DNA from: Chryseobacterium artocarpi
GTDB lineage: Bacteria; Bacteroidota; Bacteroidia; Flavobacteriales; Weeksellaceae
Direction: 5' to 3'
Assembly (NCBI RefSeq): GCF_001684975.1
Contig: NZ_MAYH01000045.1
Span: forward strand, 310,001-374,000
DNA: 64,000 bases
Below, one piece after another: positions 50,286 through 58,700 of this stretch (the stretch's first letter is position 1; each line of letters begins with the position of its first letter). The notes under the pieces were generated by a model that did not search any database, was not told the DNA's origin, and was given only the letters and a program-made list of their open reading frames with translations. Made by a program: the position numbers and the translations under genes.

Positions 50286-51164
50286 ATGAATGAATTAGAA
50301 AATATTCTACGAGAAATAACTCCACTATCTCCTGAAGATAGTTTTTTGGTATTTGACAGAATCAAGGAATCTTTTGAATTTCCATATCATTATCATCCTG
50401 AAATTGAGATCAATTTTGTGTACAAAGGGAAAGGTTACCGCAGAATGATAGGAGATCATACAGGAGAAATTGGGAACTTGGAATTGGTATTGGTGGGTCC
50501 CAATTTACCACATTGCTGGGCAAATTACAGATGCAAACATAGAAAGACCCACGAAATTACAATACAATTCAATCAGGATTTCTTTAATCAGTTTATGATG
50601 CAGAAGAATATCCTTAAGCCGATCAATAATCTGATGAAGGATTCCATAAGAGGGATTCTTTTTTCAACGGAAACTGCTGAGAAACTAAAAGATTCGTTTT
50701 TAAATCTTTCCAAGATGAGTAGTTTTGAATCTTTTATAGAAATAATGAAGATTCTCAACGAACTTGCCACAGCAGAAAACAAGACTTTACTATCTTCTTA
50801 CAGTATAGAGCTTGAAACTTTTGTAGATAATGATAAAATGAAGGTTATTCATGATTTTGTGCATGAAAATTTTGAAAATAAAATAACGCTTGATACCGTT
50901 GCTGCGCTCGTGAATATGAGTAATGTAACGTTCAACCGATTTATCAAAAAGAGAACCGGAAAAACATTTATCAATTATCTGAATGAAATAAGAATCAGCT
51001 ATGCCGCAAGATGGCTGATGGAAAAAAATCTTACCGTTTTTGAAATTGCTTTTGAATCGGGATTTAATAATATTGCTAATTTCAACAAGGTTTTTAAGTC
51101 GATTAAAAATACCACTCCTACTGAATTTAGAGAGCAGTTTAAAGGAGTGAAAAAGATTGAATAA
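50286..51164 (+). CDS. AraC-family regulator with N-terminal cupin
   Basis: 292 aa from the ATG at 50286; a TTG 15 codons upstream opens the longest frame but adds no domain. N-terminal cupin sensor: FPYHYHPEIEINFVYKGKGYRRMIGD. The C-terminal double HTH runs from about residue 195: VHENFENKITLDTVAALVNMSN and FEIAFESGFNNIANFNKVFKSIKNTTPTEFR, the AraC signature. It precedes the SusC/SusD glycan locus in the same direction and is the best candidate for its regulator. N-glycan loci of Bacteroides often use other regulators. Confidence 0.9.
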   Translation: MNELENILREITPLSPEDSFLVFDRIKESFEFPYHYHPEIEINFVYKGKGYRRMIGDHTGEIGNLELVLVGPNLPHCWANYRCKHRKTHEITIQFNQDFFNQFMMQKNILKPINNLMKDSIRGILFSTETAEKLKDSFLNLSKMSSFESFIEIMKILNELATAENKTLLSSYSIELETFVDNDKMKVIHDFVHENFENKITLDTVAALVNMSNVTFNRFIKKRTGKTFINYLNEIRISYAARWLMEKNLTVFEIAFESGFNNIANFNKVFKSIKNTTPTEFREQFKGVKKIE

Positions 51165-51504
51165 GTCTTATTTTAACAGTTATTTTCTCATTTTTTTTGA
51201 AAAAATATTAAGATAAATTCTCGTTTTTTTAATGCCGGGAGTGTGTTTTAATGTGTTGGTATTTAGTGTTTTACTGGCAGTTGTTTTTGATTGCTGAAAA
51301 AATAATATCGTTTTATGATAAAATAGTATTATATCAGGCTGGTAACAAAATTTAGATTTGTGAATGTGAATTAAATCTTAACAAAACGTTGAATAATTTA
51401 ATGCAAAAACAATAAAATATTGTTTAAAATTTAATAAAATATTTGCATTCAATTTATAAAGTAATGTCATTGATTCTCAACTAAATCTAACTAATCTAAG
51501 CCTT
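51165..51504 (+). other. Intergenic region before the susC gene
   Basis: 340 nt, very AT-rich, without a gene. A TAGATTTG -7-like box lies at 51353-51360; the leader to the SusC ATG would then be about 140 nt. No convincing stem-loop or operator was found. Confidence 0.5.
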
Positions 51505-54465
51505 ATGAGAAAAGCAGTTATACCGGTTCTATTTGTTTTTTCACTTTCTGCTAATGCACAGGAGAAAAAAGTAACCGATACTACGAAGACAACCGATATT
51601 CAGGAGGTCGTAGTCACCTCTTTGGGGGTTAAAAGGCAGTCACGTTCACTTACTTATTCCAGCCAGCAGATTGGCGGAGATGAGCTGACAGAAGTGAAAA
51701 CGCCTAACCTTTTAAATTCTATCAACGGAAAAGTTTCCAACGTACAAATCAATAGGACCAATGGTGTAGGAAGCTCGGTAAGGGTAATAATGAGAGGTAA
51801 TAAATCTGTTTCTAATAGCCAGCCTCTTTATGTAATTGATGGGATTCCTATTATAAACGGAACGGGGAAATCAGCGGATATTGGACAGTATTCCAATATG
51901 CCGGACCCGGGAGATGTATTAAGTTCCATTAATCCTGATGATATTGAGAGCATCAATTTCCTTAAAGGGGCTTCTGCTTCTGCGTTGTACGGTTCTGCCG
52001 GAGGAAATGGAGCCATCTTGATTACGACTAAAAAAGGAAAAATGGGCAAAAGTTCTATTACATATAGCACCAGCCTTACTGTAGAAAGAGCTTATAGCCT
52101 TCCAAAACTACAACACAGTTATTTATCATATGATCCATCTGTACCGGATCAGCAGCCTGGGCAATCTATATATAGCTGGGGTGCAAAAGGAGTGTCAAAA
52201 GATTATCTTAAAGATTTTCTGCAAACCGGAACTACATGGGTGAACAGCCTTTCCTTCCAATCTGGAAATGAAAAATCAACAAATTATTTCTCTATCGGGA
52301 ATACAACGAATAAAGGAGTGGTTCCGATGTCTTATTTTGATCAGTATAATATCTCTTTTAGAAATTCAAGTAAGTTTCTGGATGATAAACTGACGTTAGA
52401 TGCTAATTTTATCGGATCATTACAGGAAAGTAAAAACAGACAGACTCCGGGAGCTTCTTTTTCTCCTTTAACGAGTTTGTACTGGTTGCCAAGAGGCGTA
52501 AATTTTGATCAATATGGTCCTGATAATTATACTATTTGGGATAAAACCAGATATTTGCCTGCGCAGAATTGGTGGGAAGTTAATCCAAACGGATCTTTCA
52601 AAGGAAATCCGGCAACACAAAATCCTTATTGGATCTTAAATAGAAATCCGGTGACAGTGAGCAATAAAAATGCTTATGGTGCTCTTTCATTATCTTATCA
52701 GATCAATCCATGGTTGTCTGCCAGGGTAAGAGGTAATTATAGCTGGAATACATCGGATAGCCAGCGTGATATAGCAGCTTTTTCAGCACCTAGTTTATTG
52801 GCGGATGGTGCTAATGGAAGAATGCTTAAAAATATCTATGAAAACTCTTCTACTTACGGAGATGTCTTGCTAATAGGTAGCCCTAAGATAAATGATGCTC
52901 TTTCTTTAGATTTTACGGTTGGAGGAAGTATCAATACGACAAGAAACAAAATCACTCAGATTGATAATGCTTATCTGGCTGTTCCGAATCTTTTCGCCGC
53001 TAATAATCTTCAATGGAATGTAAACAGGTCACCCGGAGATGGTTATCATAATATTTACACTAATATGAAAAAGCAGGTACAATCTGTATTTGCTAGTGTT
53101 TCATTAGGATATAAAAACATGTTTTATGTCGATATGACATTCAGAAATGACTGGGATTCTACGTTAGCTTTGACAGATCAAAAAGGAGTTGATTACGAAT
53201 CGATAGGGGCAAATGCAATATTATCTTCTATTTTCAAACTTCCGGAAACGATCAACTTCTGGAAAGTAAGAGGGTCATATGCAACTGTCGGATTAGGATT
53301 GCCTGCCAATATTTCCAATGCAATGGTAGAATACAGTAAAGGATATACTTATGGAGTAGATGCCGGAACTATTGTATATCCTAAGAGCTCTTTTGCTACG
53401 GGAGCTGGTTTTGAAGCTTTACTTCCAAGACCGGAACTTAATAAAACATTTGAAGCCGGAACCGAAATAAGGATGTTAAACAACAGACTAAGCTTTGATA
53501 TTACTTATTATAATTCCAATACAAGTAACCAGCTGCTGGAAACTTCTATTTCTTCCAATTTAGGAGGGTTGGCACCAGGATCATACTACATTAATGCAGG
53601 AAAGATCAGAAATACAGGTTTTGAGTCTTCTTTATCCTATAAAATCTTTAATTCTGAAAAATTTGGCTGGACAACGATGGTGAACGCATCGGCAAACAAA
53701 AATAAAATTGTTGAGCTTTTCCCATCAAGTTTGAGTATCAAAGAAGATCAGCTATTCTCATTGACGGGAGGAGGAGATTATACAAGACTTAAACTGGGAG
53801 GATCTTTTGGAGATATTTATGGAATAAAATTCAAGAGAGATGATCAGGGACGTATTTTAGTGAATGAAAAAGGAGCTCCATTGGCAGAGGGAACACCAGC
53901 CTATCTTGGAAATCCGAACCCTAAATTTATCCTTGGATTTAATAATACATTTAATATCGGTAAAGTTGGAGTTTCCTTCCTTATTGACGGGAAATTTGGA
54001 GGGAAAGTTCTTTCTCTTACAGAAAAAGCAAATGACTTATATGGAGTTAGTAAAGCGTCTGCCGATGCAAGAGATGCAGGCGGAGTGTCTATTCCCAATG
54101 CTGTATATGCACCGGGAACACCCAATGCAGGTCAGGCTTATACAGGTTTAACAAATCCTCAGGAGTATTATAAGGCTGTAGGTACATCAGAAGGTTATGC
54201 AAAAGGAATTGATGAAGCTTATATGTACAGCGCTACAACAATACGTTTACGTCAGGCTTCAGTTTCTTATACTTTTGATATCAATTCAAAATACATGAAA
54301 AATGCTACGGTAAGCTTAGTGGGAACTAATTTATTCTTCTTCTACAAAAAAGCACCGTTTGATCCTGAACAAGTTTCCGGGAATACACCTGGAGGGGTAG
54401 GAGTAGATTCATTCGGACTGCCGGTTACCCGTTCTATAGGATTATCATTAAAGGCAAACTTCTAA
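51505..54465 (+). CDS. SusC/RagA-type TonB-dependent glycan importer
   Basis: 986 aa. Signal peptide (FVFSLSANAQ), TonB box TTDIQEVVVTSLG at about residue 35, plug domain with LLNSINGKVSNVQINRTNG, SVRVIMRGNKSVSNSQPLYVIDG and ASALYGSAGGNGAILITTKKGK (all SusC-family plug motifs), then the 22-strand barrel ending in SIGLSLKANF. The N-terminal carboxypeptidase-regulatory-like extension of canonical SusC is missing. It imports large glycan fragments with its SusD partner, encoded 16 nt downstream. Confidence 0.95.
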   Translation: MRKAVIPVLFVFSLSANAQEKKVTDTTKTTDIQEVVVTSLGVKRQSRSLTYSSQQIGGDELTEVKTPNLLNSINGKVSNVQINRTNGVGSSVRVIMRGNKSVSNSQPLYVIDGIPIINGTGKSADIGQYSNMPDPGDVLSSINPDDIESINFLKGASASALYGSAGGNGAILITTKKGKMGKSSITYSTSLTVERAYSLPKLQHSYLSYDPSVPDQQPGQSIYSWGAKGVSKDYLKDFLQTGTTWVNSLSFQSGNEKSTNYFSIGNTTNKGVVPMSYFDQYNISFRNSSKFLDDKLTLDANFIGSLQESKNRQTPGASFSPLTSLYWLPRGVNFDQYGPDNYTIWDKTRYLPAQNWWEVNPNGSFKGNPATQNPYWILNRNPVTVSNKNAYGALSLSYQINPWLSARVRGNYSWNTSDSQRDIAAFSAPSLLADGANGRMLKNIYENSSTYGDVLLIGSPKINDALSLDFTVGGSINTTRNKITQIDNAYLAVPNLFAANNLQWNVNRSPGDGYHNIYTNMKKQVQSVFASVSLGYKNMFYVDMTFRNDWDSTLALTDQKGVDYESIGANAILSSIFKLPETINFWKVRGSYATVGLGLPANISNAMVEYSKGYTYGVDAGTIVYPKSSFATGAGFEALLPRPELNKTFEAGTEIRMLNNRLSFDITYYNSNTSNQLLETSISSNLGGLAPGSYYINAGKIRNTGFESSLSYKIFNSEKFGWTTMVNASANKNKIVELFPSSLSIKEDQLFSLTGGGDYTRLKLGGSFGDIYGIKFKRDDQGRILVNEKGAPLAEGTPAYLGNPNPKFILGFNNTFNIGKVGVSFLIDGKFGGKVLSLTEKANDLYGVSKASADARDAGGVSIPNAVYAPGTPNAGQAYTGLTNPQEYYKAVGTSEGYAKGIDEAYMYSATTIRLRQASVSYTFDINSKYMKNATVSLVGTNLFFFYKKAPFDPEQVSGNTPGGVGVDSFGLPVTRSIGLSLKANF

Positions 54466-54481
54466 CTTTTACAATTACAAA

Positions 54482-56110
54482 ATGAAAATCAATACCATTA
54501 AAATATTAACATTCGGAGCAGTAGCATTATTTTCTGCTATAGGATGTACCAATGACTTTGAAGAATATAATCAGGAGAAATTAGGAGGACCTGAAAACTT
54601 TTATGCGGATTTTTACGCCATTGTGGATCCTATGAAATCCATACAGAGAGGATTGCAGGCAGATTATCAGCGTTACCCCAATCTAAGTGCAGATATGTAC
54701 AGTGGAATGTTCAGTACTGCAACTCCATTTAATGGAGGTGTAAATAATCTTACCTATTCTATGGTGGATGACTGGAATAGTAAACTTATTGCTAAGCAAC
54801 AGGATATTTTCAATTACTCTATCATTATTGATAATACGGCTAAGGTAACCTACAAAGGAGTAGATTTTACAGGAACATTTGCGGTTAAAAAAATTCTGAA
54901 AGTGATCACTGCAGCAAGAGTAGCAGATAGCCATGGTCCTGTAGTATACAGTAAATACGAAACTCCAAATGCTAACGGAGTTACTGATTTTGATTCTCAG
55001 GAACAAGCGTACAACTATTTCATTGCAGACCTTACATCTGCAATCAATGACTTACAAAAAGTAATAGCAACATCGGCAACAGAAAGTGTAGAAGATAAGT
55101 CTGCATTGAAAAAAGCAGATCTGGTATACGGTGGAAGTATGATTAAATGGGCAAAACTTGCCAATTCGCTTAAGCTAAGGCTGGCAATGAGAATGAGCTA
55201 TGCAGACCCCGCAAAATCAAAACAATATGCAGAAGAAGCATTGTCTTCATCAGCAGGACTGATTACGGAAAATACAGATAATGCTTTAATAAGTGTAGGA
55301 CAATCTGAGTTGAGTTTTATTATTTATACATATGGAGACTGTATGATAGGAGCACCTTTGATGGCTTACATGAATGGATATAAAGACCCGAGACTTTCAG
55401 CGTATGCAATTCCGGCAACGGACACTCAGGTACAAGGAAAGTTTATTGGAATACGTCAGGGAATTGATCTGTTAAATGGTAAAACAACCTATGGCGGATT
55501 TTCTCAGCCTCAGGCAAAAGCAGCCTCAGGAGACTATTTCTCATCAACAGATGGTAAACTTAAATTATTCACAGCAGCAGAAACATGGTTTCTGAAAGCA
55601 GAAGCAGCCTTGAGAGGATACGCAGGAGCAGGAGATATAAAGACAAACTATCAAACCGGAGTTCAGCAATCCTTTGGAGAATGGGGGAAAAGTGCAGATG
55701 TTGTTAGCTATCTTGCCAATACAACAGATACCGAAGCTCCTTATGTGGATCCTAAAAATACAGCCAATAATATAAATGCAGGAGACTCTCAGCTGAGTAC
55801 CATTACAATTGCATGGAATGACGCAGATTCTAATGAAAGAAAGCTGGAAAGAATCATTACTCAAAAATGGCTTTCTCTTTACCCGAACGGACCTGAAGCA
55901 TGGGCAGAACAAAGAAGAACAGGGTATCCTATCCTTTTCAAAGTGAGAAAAAATGATAGTGGAGGAGCCATCAGCACAGAAGCAATGATCCGAAGAATTC
56001 CATATACGATCAGCACAAAAACTTCACTTTATAATTATCAGCAGGCACTGCAAATGCTTGACGGACCTGATAAAGGAGGAACTAAGCTATGGTGGGATAA
56101 AAAATTATAA
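54482..56110 (+). CDS. SusD/RagB-type surface glycan-binding lipoprotein
   Basis: 542 aa. Lipoprotein signal with lipobox SAIGC (C about 22). It belongs to the SusD-like branch that fits SusC proteins (SusD/RagB), recognisable by its helical TPR-like core, AETWFLKAEAALRGY, and by RKLERIITQKWLSLYPNGPEAWAEQRRTGYPILFK near the C-terminus. It caps the SusC barrel at the cell surface and binds the incoming glycan. The gene is followed by a structured 106-nt stretch. Confidence 0.93.
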   Translation: MKINTIKILTFGAVALFSAIGCTNDFEEYNQEKLGGPENFYADFYAIVDPMKSIQRGLQADYQRYPNLSADMYSGMFSTATPFNGGVNNLTYSMVDDWNSKLIAKQQDIFNYSIIIDNTAKVTYKGVDFTGTFAVKKILKVITAARVADSHGPVVYSKYETPNANGVTDFDSQEQAYNYFIADLTSAINDLQKVIATSATESVEDKSALKKADLVYGGSMIKWAKLANSLKLRLAMRMSYADPAKSKQYAEEALSSSAGLITENTDNALISVGQSELSFIIYTYGDCMIGAPLMAYMNGYKDPRLSAYAIPATDTQVQGKFIGIRQGIDLLNGKTTYGGFSQPQAKAASGDYFSSTDGKLKLFTAAETWFLKAEAALRGYAGAGDIKTNYQTGVQQSFGEWGKSADVVSYLANTTDTEAPYVDPKNTANNINAGDSQLSTITIAWNDADSNERKLERIITQKWLSLYPNGPEAWAEQRRTGYPILFKVRKNDSGGAISTEAMIRRIPYTISTKTSLYNYQQALQMLDGPDKGGTKLWWDKKL

Positions 56111-56135
56111 TACCAACATCACTTAACAATACAGA

Positions 56136-56241
56136 AACATCTCAAAGTCAGATTGCATCTGATTCATTCAGATAGGAGAGTAACGTAGGCTCTCTGATAA
56201 ATTTATAGTTTCGTTTTTAGCTGAATGAGCTTTGAGATGTT
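56136..56241 (+). ncRNA. Putative nested RNA structure between susD and the MFS gene
   Basis: Four helices nest without conflict. P1 pairs 56136-56147 with 56230-56241 (AACATCTCAAAG/CTTTGAGATGTT, 12 bp perfect). P2 is the hairpin TCAGAT-TGC-ATCTGA (56148-56162). P3 pairs TCATTCAG (56164-56171) with CTGAATGA (56221-56228). P4 is GAGAG/CTCTC (56176-56194) inside P3. A T-rich tail follows. Class unknown; it could be a complex terminator, an attenuator, a riboswitch or a degenerate element. Confidence 0.45.
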
Positions 56242-56271
56242 CTCTTTTTCTTTAGAATCTTATTTTTAAAT

Positions 56272-57564
56272 ATGGGAAAAAACAACTCCGGAACCCGTCG
56301 GATTCAGCCAATTCTCTGGATATCCACATTATATTTTGCGATGGGTGTACCCTTTGTAACCATTAATGCAGTGTCGGGAATCATGTATAAAGACATGGGT
56401 GTTTCGGATTCGCAGATCACTTTCTGGACAGCTCTTATTATGTTTTCATGGACATTGAAACCATTCTGGAGCCCTTTTTTGGAGATCTATAAAACCAAAA
56501 AATTCTTTGTTGTTTTTACCCAGTTTGCCATGGGAATTCTCTTTGCTTTGGTGGCATTAAGCCTTCCTTTGCATGATTTTTTCAAGTATAGTATTGCTCT
56601 TTTTGCTGTCGTTGCATTCTGTGGAGCAACTCATGATGTAGTGGCAGACGGAACTTATATTGGGTTTCTTACCAATAAAGAACAGGCAAAATATATTGGC
56701 TGGCAGGGAGCTTTTTATAACCTTGCTAAAATTATCAGTAGTGGAGCATTAGTCTATTTTGCAGGCATTTTAGAAAAAACAAAAGGAGTTACCCATGCAT
56801 GGATGATCATTATGGCAATCTATGCACTGCTCTTTTTTACATTAGGTATTTATCATTACCTGATTTTGCCGAAAGAGAACAAAGAAGAGGATAAAAAAGA
56901 TGAAAAAACAGCAGGAAACGTTCGTAAAGAACTGTTGGATATCATTACCTCCTTTTTTACCAAGAAGAATATTCTGTGGTCTGTACTGTTCATTATTTTA
57001 TACCGTTTTGCAGAAGGTTTTGCTATAAAAATTGCACCATTATTCTTTAAAGCACCAAGAACTTCAGGCGGATTAGGATTATCTACCTCAGATATTGGAC
57101 TCATTTACGGAACCTACGGATCTGCAGCTTTTATCTTAGGGTCTGTTCTTGCCGGATATTTTATTTCCGCAAGAGGGTTGAAAAAATCTTTGATATGGCT
57201 ATGTTGTGCATTCAATATTCCTTTTGTGGTTTATGCGCTGTTAGCTCATTATCAGCCGACAGAACTTTTACCTGTAGGAATTGCTGTAGTTGTGGAATAT
57301 TTCGGCTATGGATTCGGATTTGTGGGATTGATGTTGTATATGATGCAGCAGATTGCGCCAGGAAAACACAAAACAGCCCATTATGCCTTTGCAACAGGAA
57401 TCATGAACCTTGGAGTAATGATTCCGGGAATGTTCAGTGGGATGATCAGTGACTGGATAGGATATAAAATGTTTTTTATCTGGGTATTGGTCGCTACAAT
57501 TCCTGCATTCCTTGTGACCTTATTTGTTCCTTTCCCTTATTCAGAAAATCAGAAAGAAGAATAA
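56272..57564 (+). CDS. MFS sugar transporter (PUL-associated)
   Basis: 430 aa with about 12 membrane segments and a central hydrophilic loop (KENKEEDKKDEKTAGNVRKELL). It belongs to the AmpG-like/sugar branch of the major facilitator family, judged by PFWSPFLEIYKTKKFFVV after helix 2 and by ISARGLKKSLIWLC. Placed directly before the GH130 gene, as expected for an inner-membrane importer of a short glycan product such as Man-GlcNAc. Substrate is inferred from context. Confidence 0.85.
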   Translation: MGKNNSGTRRIQPILWISTLYFAMGVPFVTINAVSGIMYKDMGVSDSQITFWTALIMFSWTLKPFWSPFLEIYKTKKFFVVFTQFAMGILFALVALSLPLHDFFKYSIALFAVVAFCGATHDVVADGTYIGFLTNKEQAKYIGWQGAFYNLAKIISSGALVYFAGILEKTKGVTHAWMIIMAIYALLFFTLGIYHYLILPKENKEEDKKDEKTAGNVRKELLDIITSFFTKKNILWSVLFIILYRFAEGFAIKIAPLFFKAPRTSGGLGLSTSDIGLIYGTYGSAAFILGSVLAGYFISARGLKKSLIWLCCAFNIPFVVYALLAHYQPTELLPVGIAVVVEYFGYGFGFVGLMLYMMQQIAPGKHKTAHYAFATGIMNLGVMIPGMFSGMISDWIGYKMFFIWVLVATIPAFLVTLFVPFPYSENQKEE

Positions 57565-57607
57565 AATCAATTATTAAATAAAAATTAAATAAAAGTAAAA
57601 ATACTTT

Positions 57608-58579
57608 ATGACAACTCAATCAGTAATGATTCCTTGGCAGGATCGCCCGGAAGATTGTAATGATATTATGTGGAGGTTTTCGGAAAACCCGATCATTAAC
57701 AGATATGCTATTCCTACATCGAACAGCGTGTTCAACAGTGCCGTAATTCCTTTTGAAGATGGATTTGCAGGAGTATTCCGTTGCGATAACAAAGCCGTAC
57801 AGATGAATATTTTTGCAGGGTTCAGTAAAGATGGAATCAATTGGGATATCAATCATGACCCTATTGAAATGAAAGCCGGAAATACTGAAATGATCGAATC
57901 TGATTACAAATATGATCCCCGTGTCACATTTATAGAAGACCGTTACTGGATCACATGGTGTAACGGATATAATGGTCCTACCATCGGAATAGGGTATACT
58001 TTTGATTTTAAAGAATTTTTCCAGTGTGAAAATGCTTTCCTTCCTTTCAATAGAAACGGAGTGCTTTTTCCAGAGAAAATCAATGGTAAATACGCAATGT
58101 TGAGCCGTCCAAGTGATAATGGGCATACTCCTTTTGGAGATATTTATATCAGCTACAGTCCTGATATGAAATACTGGGGAGAACATCGTTGTGTAATGAA
58201 AGTAACTCCTTTTGAAGACAGTGCATGGCAATGTACGAAGATCGGGGGAGGTCCGGTTCCAATCAAAACAGATGAAGGATGGTTGCTTTTCTATCACGGA
58301 GTAATCAATACCTGCAGAGGATTCAGATATTCAATGGGAGCAGCATTACTTGATCTTGAAGATCCTACAAAAGTATTGTACAGAACAAAACCATATCTAT
58401 TGGCTCCTGCAGAAGTTTATGAGCTGACAGGTGATGTTCCGAATGTAGTTTTCCCTTGTGCTGCATTAACGGAAGGTGACAAAGTAACAGTATATTACGG
58501 TGCAGCCGATACTGTGGTGGCAATTGCCTTTGGTTATATTTCAGAAATCATTGATTTTATGAAAAAGAATTCAATCTAA
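57608..58579 (+). CDS. GH130 beta-1,4-mannoside phosphorylase
   Basis: 323 aa, no signal peptide, so cytoplasmic. GH130 five-bladed propeller motifs: NSVFNSAVIPFEDGFAGVFR, YDPRVTFIEDRYWITWC (Asp of the catalytic relay), GGGPVPIKTDEGWLLFYHG and VFPCAALTEGDKVTVYYGAADTVVAIA. It probably phosphorolyses Man-beta-1,4-GlcNAc, the core disaccharide of N-glycans, to mannose-1-phosphate and GlcNAc. Activity on beta-mannooligosaccharides is also known in the family. Confidence 0.9.
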   Translation: MTTQSVMIPWQDRPEDCNDIMWRFSENPIINRYAIPTSNSVFNSAVIPFEDGFAGVFRCDNKAVQMNIFAGFSKDGINWDINHDPIEMKAGNTEMIESDYKYDPRVTFIEDRYWITWCNGYNGPTIGIGYTFDFKEFFQCENAFLPFNRNGVLFPEKINGKYAMLSRPSDNGHTPFGDIYISYSPDMKYWGEHRCVMKVTPFEDSAWQCTKIGGGPVPIKTDEGWLLFYHGVINTCRGFRYSMGAALLDLEDPTKVLYRTKPYLLAPAEVYELTGDVPNVVFPCAALTEGDKVTVYYGAADTVVAIAFGYISEIIDFMKKNSI

Positions 58580-58700
58580 ATCATATAAAGTTTTTTTAAC
58601 ATGTTGAACGCCTTAATTTCTTTCATTTCTGTGATTTTTATTACGGTTTTCATATTTTTAAACCAATTTTATAATTAAAAAAATCTTGACCTCTATTATC

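Noticed and set aside
57620..58297. 225-aa frame antisense to the GH130 gene
   Set aside because: Long but fully inside a clear GH130 gene on the other strand, no promoter or family features.
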